Below are positions 22,563 through 30,933 of a stretch of 50,624 nt of DNA, piece after piece. The position numbers and the translations under genes were made by a program. This DNA is from Actinomycetota bacterium (GTDB lineage Bacteria; Actinomycetota; Thermoleophilia; Gaiellales; F1-60-MAGs149). The notes beneath the pieces were generated by a model, which was not told the DNA's origin, ran no database searches, and saw only the letters and a program-made list of their open reading frames with translations. Position 1 is the stretch's first letter; every line of letters starts with the position of its first letter. The stretch is from contig VFJZ01000084.1 in the NCBI GenBank assembly GCA_009885805.1, forward strand, positions 1 through 50,624, given 5' to 3'.

Positions 22563-23351
22563 CTACCGCGGCGCAGGACGGAACGCCTCCGCGCAGTCGA
22601 CGCCCTCCGGCCACGCGTCGGCCTCGAGCCGCAGCGAGGCGCAACGCATCAGGTCCCCCCTCGCCGGCGGTGCGGGCGGCAAGCTCGCACCCCCGCCGGC
22701 GACGGCTCGGGCGTACATCAGACGATCACCGGCCGAAGCGACCAGTTCGGCCGCGGAGCCGTCGTCGAGGGCCTCCTGGAGACAGCGACGTCCCTCGGGA
22801 CTGTCAAAGTCGTTTCCCGGCGACATCGAGCCGCAGGCGACCCCGGCCGGACGCCAGCGCGATCTCGTCCGGGATCAGCGAGGCGAACGGCCGGTCGCCG
22901 ACCCGAATCCGGCAGCCGACGCCCGGCACGACGCGCGCGAGCACATGCAGGGCGGTGCCGACGCCGACGTCGAGATGCCGCGACAGCGATCGTCGGCGCT
23001 CGCCGGGAGCTCCTCCCTGCAGAAGCCCACACAGACGAGCTGCCCCGTCTCGACGACGTACGTGCCGGACGGCAGGGCCAATGCGAACACGGCCTGGCCA
23101 CTGACGAAGGCCTCCACCCGGTAGACGCGCTCGATCACGACGCCGGCCGGCCCGGTCAGCCGCACCTGCGTCGCCGAGCCCTCCACGTAGCAGCACTCGG
23201 CCGCGACGGAGAGCCGCACGGAGCCCTCGCCGGGCTCGACTGGAACCGTCGGCGGCGAGACGCTGGTCGTGGGCGCCGGTGCGACGACCCGGGTTCCACC
23301 GCACGCGGCCATGAGGAGCACGACCGCGAGCAGGCCGAGTCGCACGGCCAC
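22563..23351 (-). pseudogene. Frame-broken lipoprotein gene
   Basis: The gene starts at GTG 23351 with a lipobox LMAAC (AVRLGLLAVVLLMAACGGT) and continues through RLSVAAECCYVEGSATQVRL, and YVVETGQLVCVGFCREELPA. Near 22980 the sense shifts to a second frame (RHLDVGVGTALHVLARVVPG, then VGDRPFASLIPDEIALASGR). Near 22860 it returns to the first (GVACGSMSPGNDFDSPEGRR, ending at 22563). Joined, the pieces give a Cys-rich lipoprotein of about 260 residues. Two frame changes mean either decay or sequence error, as in the convergent neighbour. The 22409-22562 gap between the two broken genes holds nothing recognisable. Confidence 0.55.
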
Positions 23352-23397
23352 GGGACGGTATCGCAGCCGAGGCAGCTCCCGGGATACCCTCCGGGCG

Positions 23398-25206
23398 ATG
23401 CGCCTGTGCCTCGTCTCACCCTACGCCTGGGATCGTCCGAGCGAGGCGAACGACCACCTGGCGTCGCAGGCCCGGGCGCTGGCGACACGCGGGCACGACG
23501 TCGTCGTGCTCGCTCCCGCCCGCAAGCCGGCGCTCCTCCTCGAGGGGCGGCGCCGGCTCCGTGCGCTCGGACGGGGCGACGCGGCCGCGCTCGCAGTCGT
23601 GCCGGGAACGCCCCTCGTCGTCGCCGTCGGGCTCGCGCTCCCGCTCTCGACGGGCGCCGCGGCCCGCAGCGTGCCGATCCCGGTCGCGGTCGCCGCCGGC
23701 GTCCGCCTCGCCCTCACGCGCGGGGCGTTCGACGTGGTCGACGCACTCGACCCCGATCAGCCCGGCGCGAGCGCCGTCGCCCTGCGCGAGTCGCCGGCGG
23801 CCGTCGTCGCGACGTTCTTCCGGGCTGGCCCGACGCTCCGCTCGACGCGCGGCGCCGAGCGGCTCGCCGGCGGCGCTGACGCGGTCGCCGCCGTTTCTGC
23901 CGTCACGGCCGCGACGGTGCTCCAGCGGTTCGGGGTGCAGGCCACGGTGACGGGCGTCAGTGTCGACCGGGAACGTTTCACGCCGGCGCCGCCGGTCACG
24001 CCGCCGCTCGTCGCCGTCGAGGCGACCCTCGCCGACGGCGGCGCCCTGCGCGCCCTGTTCGCCGAACTCGAGGCGACCGACGCCGAGATCGCGCTCCTGC
24101 GTTCCGCCGGCACGGCCGCGCTGCGGCCGCTCGTGCCGGCCCGCCTGCAGGGGCGCGTGCGGCTCCCGGACGCCGCCACGCCGGCCGCGCGCGCAGCGGT
24201 GCTCCGCGGAGCGACCGCCTTCATCGCGGCCCGCGCCGGCAGCCCGCTGATACCGCGCGAGGCCGCCGCCTGCGGCGTCCCCGTGATCGCTGTCGCGGGC
24301 AGTCACGGCGCCGAGGGCCTCACGCACGAGGTCGACGGGCTGATCGCGCAGACCGGCCAGCCGGCGCTGATCGCCGCCTGCGCGGGCCGGCTGCTGGCCG
24401 ATTCCACGCTGCGCGAACGCCTCGCCGCCGCCGCGCGGACGACCGACCCCGCGCTCGTGGCGGAGCGCACGGAGGCGCTCTACCGCGCCGGCCGACCGCG
24501 CCGACCGACGCGGCCCGCGGCTGGAGGCGACCGCATCCTCTGCGACTTCCACCTGCACAGCGAGCACTCGCACGACTGCACGACGCCGATCGCGGAGGTC
24601 ATCGAGCGGGCGCTGGCAGCCGGCCTCGGTGCGATCGCCGTGACCGACCACAACACCATCGCGGGCGGCCTCGCGGCGCGCGAGCAGGTCGCAGCGAACG
24701 GCCTCGACCTGCATGTCATCGTCGGCTCAGAGATCAAGACGACGACCGGCGAGGTGATCGGCCTGTACCTGCAGGAGGAGATTCCGCGCGGGCTGCCCTT
24801 CGCCGACACGATCGAGGCGATCCGCGCCCAGGGCGGCGTCGTCTACGTGCCGCACCCGTTCGACCGCCTGCACGCGATTCCTGACCCGGCACTGCTCCGG
24901 CGGCTCGCCGACCAGATCGACGTGATCGAGACCTGCAACGGACGCCTGTACCGGGAGTCGTTCAACCGGCAGGCGCAAGCCTTCGCCGAGCGACACGACC
25001 TGCTGATGGGCGCCGGCTCCGACGCACACGTCGGCGAGGGCATCGGGACCGCCTGCCTGGAGCTCCCCCGCTTCAGCGACCCGGAGTCGCTCCTGCTGGC
25101 GCTCGGCGACGGCCGGACCGTCCGCCGTCCGTCCAGCGTTCTCTACCTCCAGGGCCTCAAGTGGCTACGCGGCGCAAGGAGCCGCGCGCGGGGCGCCGAA
25201 TCCTAG
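23398..25206 (+). CDS. Glycosyltransferase (GT4-like) fused to a PHP metal-dependent phosphoesterase domain
   Basis: 602 aa starting at ATG 23398, with TACCCT ending 7 bases upstream (leaderless). The N-terminal 370 residues look like a GT-B glycosyltransferase: CLVSPYAWDRPSEANDHLAS, ALATRGHDVVVLAP, then a C-terminal Rossmann half with TAFIAARAGSPLIPREAAAC and GVPVIAVAGSHGAEGLTHEV, DGLIAQTG. The remaining 220 residues form a PHP domain with metal ligands in CDFHLHSEHSHDC, AVTDHNTIAGG, VYVPHPFDR and MGAGSDAHVGEG. PHP domains hydrolyse phosphoesters. Such a fusion suggests a two-step act on a sugar-phosphate or lipid-linked intermediate, but no substrate can be assigned. A longer open frame to 23269 lacks support. 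Confidence 0.85.
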   Translation: MRLCLVSPYAWDRPSEANDHLASQARALATRGHDVVVLAPARKPALLLEGRRRLRALGRGDAAALAVVPGTPLVVAVGLALPLSTGAAARSVPIPVAVAAGVRLALTRGAFDVVDALDPDQPGASAVALRESPAAVVATFFRAGPTLRSTRGAERLAGGADAVAAVSAVTAATVLQRFGVQATVTGVSVDRERFTPAPPVTPPLVAVEATLADGGALRALFAELEATDAEIALLRSAGTAALRPLVPARLQGRVRLPDAATPAARAAVLRGATAFIAARAGSPLIPREAAACGVPVIAVAGSHGAEGLTHEVDGLIAQTGQPALIAACAGRLLADSTLRERLAAAARTTDPALVAERTEALYRAGRPRRPTRPAAGGDRILCDFHLHSEHSHDCTTPIAEVIERALAAGLGAIAVTDHNTIAGGLAAREQVAANGLDLHVIVGSEIKTTTGEVIGLYLQEEIPRGLPFADTIEAIRAQGGVVYVPHPFDRLHAIPDPALLRRLADQIDVIETCNGRLYRESFNRQAQAFAERHDLLMGAGSDAHVGEGIGTACLELPRFSDPESLLLALGDGRTVRRPSSVLYLQGLKWLRGARSRARGAES

Positions 25207-25214
25207 GGCGATCG

Positions 25215-25820
25215 ATGGCGGGCACCGATGAGATCTACGAACGCTACCTGGCGCGCGCGATCAGGGAGATGAACACGCTCGGCGACGAGATCGCCGCGTG
25301 CGGTCGCATCGCGCATCCCGCGCTCGCCCCGGTCGTCGGCTCGGGCCACCCGCTGGCAGACATCATGCTGCTGAAGTACCGCGCTCAGTCGGCGGAGATC
25401 CAGGAGGGCGTCGCCTTCTTCGGTCGGGCGGGGGCGGCGATTCTGAAGTCCGTCAAGCGTCTCGGCATCGATCCGCTGGTCGTGTACGGCACGAACTGCG
25501 TCAAGTGCGCCGACGGCAATCCCGACGAGGCCGCCGCCGCCTGTCCCGCCTGGCTGATCCGCGAGATCGCGATCACCGAGCCGAAGATCGTCGTCGTGAT
25601 GGGCGACGAGGTAGTGGAGACGCTGAACGATCTCGCCGTGCCGCTCTCCCGGCCGCTCGACGCCGACCGCGAGGGCGAGATCCAGTCGTTCACGCCGACG
25701 ATCGACGCACTCGTCGTCCCGGACCTCGACAGCTGTCTGAACGACGAGACGTCGAAGCGCCGCTTCTGGACGGCATTCAAGGCCCTCGGGCCATGGTACG
25801 ACGCGCTGCCTCCGTACTAG
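25215..25820 (+). CDS. Uracil-DNA glycosylase superfamily-like protein
   Basis: 201 aa starting at ATG 25215. The central part follows the order seen in family 4/5 UDGs: GSGHPLADIMLL, VAFFGRAGAAILKSVKRLGI (compare FVGRAG), VYGTNCVKCADGNPDEAAAA, CPAWLIREIAITEPKIVVVMG. The usual GEGPG water-activating motif is replaced by GSGHPLAD, and iron-sulfur cysteines are only partly matched, so activity on uracil is uncertain. The 3' end overlaps the next gene by 28 bases, suggesting coupled expression. Confidence 0.66.
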   Translation: MAGTDEIYERYLARAIREMNTLGDEIAACGRIAHPALAPVVGSGHPLADIMLLKYRAQSAEIQEGVAFFGRAGAAILKSVKRLGIDPLVVYGTNCVKCADGNPDEAAAACPAWLIREIAITEPKIVVVMGDEVVETLNDLAVPLSRPLDADREGEIQSFTPTIDALVVPDLDSCLNDETSKRRFWTAFKALGPWYDALPPY

Positions 25821-27331
25821 CCCTGGCCGCCGGCTGGAGCGCCTTCACCGCCGCCGTCGGTCGTCTTCAGCCGCGCCCTAACGCCGTCGATCTCGCCGTT
25901 GTCGGCGGCGTCGCCCTGCCGCTCGCGGCCGGGGTCGTGATCGCTCTGGCCACCGGCTTCCACGGCGAGCGCGCCGTGCTCGTGCCGTGCGCCGTCGCCG
26001 GTGGCGCGCTGGCCGTCGGCGCTTCGGCGCTCGACCTGCCGACGCCGGCCGGCCTCGGCAAGCTCCTCGCAGCCGGAGCGCTCGGCCTGCTCCTGGTGTC
26101 GCTGCTCGAGCGCCCGTGGCATGCCGCCGGCGTCGCTGTCCTGGTGGTCGGCATCGACATCTGGTCGGTGTTCGCCGGGCCGACGCGCCAGCTTCTGGAA
26201 GCCGGTGACGCCGTCGTCTCGGCCTTCACCGTGCCACTGAGCGCGCCCGGGGCGTACGGCGTGGCCGGGCTCGGCGTGACGGACTTCCTCTTCCTCGGCG
26301 TGTTCTGCGGCGCCGCGCTCCGCTGGCGGCTCCGGCCGGCACTGACGCTGCCGCTCTGCGCCGCCTCCTTCTCGGCGTCGTTCCTGGCGGCGTACGCGGC
26401 CGACCGGGCGCTGCCGGCGCTGCCGCTGCTGGCGCTGGCGTTCGTGGTACCGAACCTCGACCGGTTCCGCCCGGGCGCCCCGGACCGGCCGTTGCTGAGG
26501 GGTGCGAGGCCGGCCACGCTCGCGAACGCCCGACGCAACGCGAGCGCACGGATCGACCGCCGGGACTCCTGGCGGCCGGCCCGTGACGCGTGCTGGGCGC
26601 TGATCGACCCGCTGCTCGCACCCGGCGCGTCGGTCGCGATCGTCGGCGCTGGGAACGCCGATGACCTACCGCTGACACGGATCGCGGCCCGGGCCGGCCG
26701 CGTCGATCTGCTCGACGTCGACCCCGCGGCCTGCCGCGCGTCGATCCGGCGCGAGCCGCGATCGCTGCGCTCCCGGCTCCGGGCGCTGGAAGTCGACGCG
26801 AGCGGCGGTCATGCCGACCGTATCTGCGCGGCGGTCGTCGCCGGGCGCGCCGCGGCGATCCCGGTGCAGGACTGGAACCCGCTCGGCGACAGCCCCTACG
26901 ACCTCGTGATCGGCGACCTGCTCTACTCGCAACTCCTCTACCCGGCCCTCCGCGACGCGGACGTGACGGACGAACGGGTCGCGGCAGCCCTCGCGACGTA
27001 CGCCGCGCCGCTGACCGGCCTCGTCGTCTCGCGGCTGCACGCGAGCGCGCGCAGCGGGCTGGCACTGCACCTCCACGACCCCGTCGCCTGGTGGCCCGGG
27101 CGCGAGCAGCCGTTCGCACTCGACGACGTCCTGCGGGCCGCCGGCCGCTCGGCCGAGGAGGCGCTGGCGGTGGTCGCAACCGGCTCCGGGCCCGCCGGCA
27201 GCGACCCGCGCGATGCGCTCGCGGCGCTCGGCGTCCCCATCCTGCGGACCGCCTTCTGGCGTTGGCCGTTCGCGCGGAACACGGACTACCTCGTCTGCGC
27301 CACCATCGCCGCGAGTGGCCCGACGGGGTGA
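25793..27331 (+). CDS. Polytopic membrane protein with C-terminal methyltransferase-like domain
   Basis: 512 aa starting at ATG 25793, inside the end of the UDG-like gene. The first 220 residues contain about seven hydrophobic segments (for example DLAVVGGVALPLAAGVVIAL and GVTDFLFLGVFCGAALRW). After a basic linker there is a cytoplasmic Rossmann-type domain: GASVAIVGAGNADDLPLTRI, GRVDLLDVDPAACRASIRRE, SPYDLVIGDLLYSQLLYPAL, resembling class I SAM-dependent methyltransferases or spermidine synthase-like proteins. The methyltransferase reading is inference from the Gly-rich loop and the acidic residue ending the second strand. No substrate can be proposed. Confidence 0.72.
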   Translation: MVRRAASVLALAAGWSAFTAAVGRLQPRPNAVDLAVVGGVALPLAAGVVIALATGFHGERAVLVPCAVAGGALAVGASALDLPTPAGLGKLLAAGALGLLLVSLLERPWHAAGVAVLVVGIDIWSVFAGPTRQLLEAGDAVVSAFTVPLSAPGAYGVAGLGVTDFLFLGVFCGAALRWRLRPALTLPLCAASFSASFLAAYAADRALPALPLLALAFVVPNLDRFRPGAPDRPLLRGARPATLANARRNASARIDRRDSWRPARDACWALIDPLLAPGASVAIVGAGNADDLPLTRIAARAGRVDLLDVDPAACRASIRREPRSLRSRLRALEVDASGGHADRICAAVVAGRAAAIPVQDWNPLGDSPYDLVIGDLLYSQLLYPALRDADVTDERVAAALATYAAPLTGLVVSRLHASARSGLALHLHDPVAWWPGREQPFALDDVLRAAGRSAEEALAVVATGSGPAGSDPRDALAALGVPILRTAFWRWPFARNTDYLVCATIAASGPTG

Positions 27332-27388
27332 CCACGGGTTCTCCGAATTGCATCACCTGCAGGCGGAACGGGTGGTACGCTCTGCCCG

Positions 27389-28363
27389 ATGCGAGGTCTC
27401 CTGGTGGCCGGCGCGCTTCTCGCGACGCCCGTTGCGGCCCAGGCCGCTGGGCCGTGGGTGCAGGCGGGCCCCACAGGCTTCCCGCCGATGACGGCGGTCG
27501 CGGCGGACTCCGACAACGTCTACGGTCTCGCCGCCGACGGCGACGTCTGGCGCTCGGCGGCCGGTGGTGCCTGGACGCGCCAGTCGCGCCGGCCCCGACG
27601 CGCGACGGAGGCACTCGCCGTTGCGGGCGGGGCGATCTACGTCGAGTCGACCGCGCCCAACATCCTGTCACGATCGACGGACGGTGGCGCGACGTTCGAC
27701 CGGTGCGCGCCCGACGGGCTCGGCACGGCGGACCCGCACGTCGTCGCAGCCGCCGGCGGGCGGGTCGCGGTGATCCGCGGGCGTCGCCTGGCGCTGTCCC
27801 GGGACGGCTGCCGAACCTGGATCCGGCCCGTGATCCTCGGCGGCGTGCGCACCGTCACGCGCAGCGCCTCGACCTGGTTGATCGTCACGGAACGCCGGTC
27901 GCAGCCCCGCGGTAAGCGGTTCCGGCTGCTCGCATCGATCGACGGCGGCGCGACCTGGAAGGTCCGCGCGACGGCCGCGGCGATGACGTTGGCCTCATCT
28001 CCGCGCGTCACGAGAGCGTCGCTCGTCGCCGACCGCGTCAACCCGAGCCGCGTCTGGCTCGTCCACGAGGGCAAGCTGACACGCAGCGATGACCGCGGCC
28101 GGACCTGGAGCGACGCGACGCCGGCCGGATTCATCGTCGACCTCGTCGTACCCGACGCGAAGCGCACGCGGGTCGTCCACGTGATGGCGATCGGGACGAG
28201 CACGCGCAAGCCGATCGTGCGGACGTCGACGAACGCCGGAGCGAGCTGGACCGACACCGCGATTCCCGACACCGGGGCGCTGCGCACCGCGCCGCACCTG
28301 TTCGCCGCCTCGACCTCGAGGCTAGCGGTCGCGGCGAGCGGTATCTGGACCTACGTGCTCTGA
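27389..28363 (+). CDS. Secreted beta-propeller protein with Asp-box (BNR-like) repeats
   Basis: 324 aa with a cleavable signal peptide (RGLLVAGALLATPVAAQAAG). The mature protein is built of repeats, several with the SxDxGxTW Asp-box (SRSTDGGATF, SRDGCRTW, SIDGGATW, RSDDRGRTW, TSTNAGASW), as in sialidase/VPS10-like or photosystem assembly-type propellers. TACGCT at 27376-27381 ends 7 bases before the ATG (leaderless). Function unknown; likely an extracellular binding protein. Its 3' end overlaps the convergent rlmD-like gene by 13 bases. Confidence 0.8.
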   Translation: MRGLLVAGALLATPVAAQAAGPWVQAGPTGFPPMTAVAADSDNVYGLAADGDVWRSAAGGAWTRQSRRPRRATEALAVAGGAIYVESTAPNILSRSTDGGATFDRCAPDGLGTADPHVVAAAGGRVAVIRGRRLALSRDGCRTWIRPVILGGVRTVTRSASTWLIVTERRSQPRGKRFRLLASIDGGATWKVRATAAAMTLASSPRVTRASLVADRVNPSRVWLVHEGKLTRSDDRGRTWSDATPAGFIVDLVVPDAKRTRVVHVMAIGTSTRKPIVRTSTNAGASWTDTAIPDTGALRTAPHLFAASTSRLAVAASGIWTYVL

Positions 28364-29724
28364 GCCTCGAAACGCGCGACGCACTCGACGTGTGCCGTGT
28401 GCGGGAACATGTCGACGGGCCGCACGCGCTCGAGACGATACCCACCCTCCGTGAGCAGTTCGGCGTTGCCGGCGAGCGTCGTCGGGTTGCACGAGACATA
28501 GACGATGCGTCGCGGCTCGAGTTCCAGGACGCGACGGACGGCCTTCGGCGTCAGACCGGACCGCGGCGGATCGAGCACGACGACGTCCGGGCTCGGCACG
28601 CCGCCCTCGAGTAACGGCCGCACTGCCCTGGCGACATCGCCGAGGATGAACTCGGCGTTGCCGATGCCGTTGCGCTCGGCGTTGTCGACGGCGCGCTCGA
28701 CGGCCTCCTCGACCACCTCGACGCCGATCACGCGGCCCGCCGCGCCCGCCAGGGCAAGCGCGATCGAGCCGATCCCCGAGTAGAGATCCCAGACGATCTC
28801 GTCGCCGTGGAGACCCGCCTCCTCGATCGCGATCTCGTACAGGCGCTCGCACATCTCCGTGTTCGTCTGCAGGAACGCGCCGGCCGAGACCTTGAGGCTG
28901 AGCCCGAGTAGTCGCTCCTCGTACCAGTCGCGACCGCTGACGACCGTCGCGGCGAGCCCGTGGGTCGTCTCGCCGACGGCGTCGGTGGTGGCGTGCAGGA
29001 GGCCGACGCAGCCCGGGACTCGTTCCGCCAACTCATCGACGAGCCACGACGACAGTGGCAGTTCGCCCGAGGCGGTGACGAGTGTCAGCAGCACCTCGCC
29101 GGTTCGATCCGAGGCACGGCAGACGAGGTGGCGCAGGTAGCCGCTGTTCGTCCGCCGGTCCCAGATCTGCTCGCCGCTGCGCCGCGACCACTCCTCGACG
29201 ACTCGCCGCGCCTCGTTGCCAGCCTCGGACATCAGCAGGCAGGCTGACACCGGCATGATCTCGTCCCACCGGCCCGCGCGGTGGAAGCCCAGCGCGGGCC
29301 CGTCCTCGGTCTCGCCGAACGAGAACTCCAGCTTGTTGCGGTACCCGTAGGTTCGTTCGGCGGCCACGATCTCGTCCTGGACGAAGTCGCGGAGGTGCCC
29401 GATCCGCTCGAGGACGTCCCGGATCTGCAGGGCCTTCCACCGCAACTGGGCCGGATAGTCGAGATCCTGGAACCGGCAACCGCCGCAGGCACCGAAGTGC
29501 GGACAGGGCGCCTCGACGCGATCCGGGCCGCGCTCGAGGGTGGCGATCGCAGTGGCCTCGCCGTACGAGCGCTTCACCTTCGTCACGCGCGCGCGGACGC
29601 GGTCGCCCGGAAGCGCGCGGTCGACGAACAGGACGAACTCCCCGAGCCGGGCGACGCCGCGTCCACCGAATGCCAGCGAGTCGATCTGCACCTCGACCTC
29701 GCTGCCCTTGTCCGGTCTTGACAT
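28351..29724 (-). CDS. RlmD/TrmA-family RNA (uracil-C5)-methyltransferase
   Basis: 457 aa starting at ATG 29724, sharing a base with the TGA of the upstream MFS gene. An N-terminal TRAM RNA-binding domain (VEVQIDSLAFGGRGVARLGE) is followed by iron-sulfur cysteines CPHFGACGGC plus a distant Cys. The SAM-binding motif is WDLYSGIGSIALALAG. Then come VVVLDPPRSGL and YVSCNPTTLAGN, the latter bearing the catalytic cysteine, with the C-terminal catalytic Glu in HVECVARF. Family members methylate U747/U1939 of 23S rRNA or U54 of tRNA; which target applies here is not readable. Confidence 0.92.
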   Translation of the reverse strand: MSRPDKGSEVEVQIDSLAFGGRGVARLGEFVLFVDRALPGDRVRARVTKVKRSYGEATAIATLERGPDRVEAPCPHFGACGGCRFQDLDYPAQLRWKALQIRDVLERIGHLRDFVQDEIVAAERTYGYRNKLEFSFGETEDGPALGFHRAGRWDEIMPVSACLLMSEAGNEARRVVEEWSRRSGEQIWDRRTNSGYLRHLVCRASDRTGEVLLTLVTASGELPLSSWLVDELAERVPGCVGLLHATTDAVGETTHGLAATVVSGRDWYEERLLGLSLKVSAGAFLQTNTEMCERLYEIAIEEAGLHGDEIVWDLYSGIGSIALALAGAAGRVIGVEVVEEAVERAVDNAERNGIGNAEFILGDVARAVRPLLEGGVPSPDVVVLDPPRSGLTPKAVRRVLELEPRRIVYVSCNPTTLAGNAELLTEGGYRLERVRPVDMFPHTAHVECVARFEAQST

Positions 29725-30881
29725 CAGGCGGGAGTGTAGGCGTCGTGCGCCACCCGTCGCGCTGTCAGCGCGCCGGCCACGCAAAACGTGGCTAGGAGCA
29801 CGTACATCACGGCGAATCCCCAGCGCTCCGCGACGACGCCGAAGAGGGGCGGCGTGACCGAACCGACCGCGAACACGACGGTCGATGCGGCGCCGACGGC
29901 GACGCCCGCAGAGCGACCGGCGATCTCGCCGGCGATCAGGTAGAGCACGCCGTTGAAGCCGAGGGTTCCAAACGCGAGCAGGACGGCGCCCGCCATCGCC
30001 GGGCCGGGCCCGGCGGCGAGCGTCAACGGGAAGACGAGGACCGACAGGGCGCCGAGCCCACCGAGCGCGGATAGCGTCGCGACGCGCCGCGTGCCGGCGG
30101 CCCGGTCGGCGACGACGCCCCAGACCACGCGGGCTCCGGCCGCGCCGACGTTCAGGGCCGCGAACACCAGCGTGGCGGCCGTCTGCGACATGCCGGCGTC
30201 GTGCGCGGCGTCGACGGTGAACGTGAGGACCGCGCCCAGGCAGGTTACGTACAGCGCTCCGGTCAGCATCAGCCAGCGCAGCGCTGGCGGGAACGATGCG
30301 GTCAGGGCCGGGAGGTCGTCACGCCGTTGGCCCGGCCCGGCGATGACCGCGAACGCCAGCCCGGTCGTGAGGACGAGCGCGGCCGGAACCGCAAAGGCGA
30401 GCCGCAGGCCGCCGCTGCTGGCGAGCGCGGGGAGCCCGGCGGCGGCGACGAGGCCGCCGGCCGGTACGGACATCTGCCGGAGTCCGAGCAGCCGACCGCG
30501 CCGCTCCGGACCGAAGTGCGTGATGATCGTCGTCATCCCCGCGACCGGCACCGCGGCGGCCCCGATGCCGGCGACGAGCAGCGCCACGAACGTCGCCGCG
30601 AGCGAGTGGACGAGGCCGGCGCCGAGGAGTCCGGACGACCCCAGCAGGGCACCGGCAACGAGGACTGGCCGCGCACCGCGGCGATCGCAGAGGCGCCCGA
30701 CGGCGAGCAGGGCCAGCGCCGGGCCGGCACCCGAGGCGCCGAAGAGCACGGCGAACTCGACCGTCGACACGCCGCGCTCCTCGCGGAGCGCGAACGTCAG
30801 CGCCGGTAGGCCGAACTGGACGATCGAGATCGCCAGCTGGGAGCCGATCGCGCCGGCGACGATGGCCCTCGGGCGAGTCAC
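29724..30881 (-). CDS. MFS transporter
   Basis: A 385-aa membrane protein with about 12 hydrophobic segments and MFS features: a loop between helices 2 and 3, VGRLCDRRGARPVLVAGALL, resembling the GxLaDrxGrkxxl signature, and its counterpart GVVADRAAGTRRVATLSALG. GTG 30881 is preceded by TAGGCT with a 6-base gap. The gene is divergent from a LysR regulator with 48 bases between starts, a common regulator-target layout. Substrate unknown. Confidence 0.88.
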   Translation of the reverse strand: MTRPRAIVAGAIGSQLAISIVQFGLPALTFALREERGVSTVEFAVLFGASGAGPALALLAVGRLCDRRGARPVLVAGALLGSSGLLGAGLVHSLAATFVALLVAGIGAAAVPVAGMTTIITHFGPERRGRLLGLRQMSVPAGGLVAAAGLPALASSGGLRLAFAVPAALVLTTGLAFAVIAGPGQRRDDLPALTASFPPALRWLMLTGALYVTCLGAVLTFTVDAAHDAGMSQTAATLVFAALNVGAAGARVVWGVVADRAAGTRRVATLSALGGLGALSVLVFPLTLAAGPGPAMAGAVLLAFGTLGFNGVLYLIAGEIAGRSAGVAVGAASTVVFAVGSVTPPLFGVVAERWGFAVMYVLLATFCVAGALTARRVAHDAYTPA

Positions 30882-30913
30882 TCCCAGAGCCTACCTGCGC
30901 AACCTGGCCGCTA

Positions 30914-30933
30914 CCATAGGCGGTACCCTATGG
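30914..30933. promoter_or_regulatory. Inverted repeat over the LysR start, possible operator
   Basis: CCATAGG-N6-CCTATGG is a perfect 7-bp inverted repeat. Its right arm contains the ATG of the LysR gene (30930), and its left arm lies about 20 bases from the -10 box of the divergent MFS gene. LysR-type regulators commonly bind such dyads in a divergent promoter, so autoregulation plus control of the transporter is plausible. Confidence 0.5.

Noticed and set aside
29090-29130. GGTTCGATCC as a tRNA T-loop
   Set aside because: It lies inside the RlmD-type coding frame and no acceptor or anticodon stems can be built around it.
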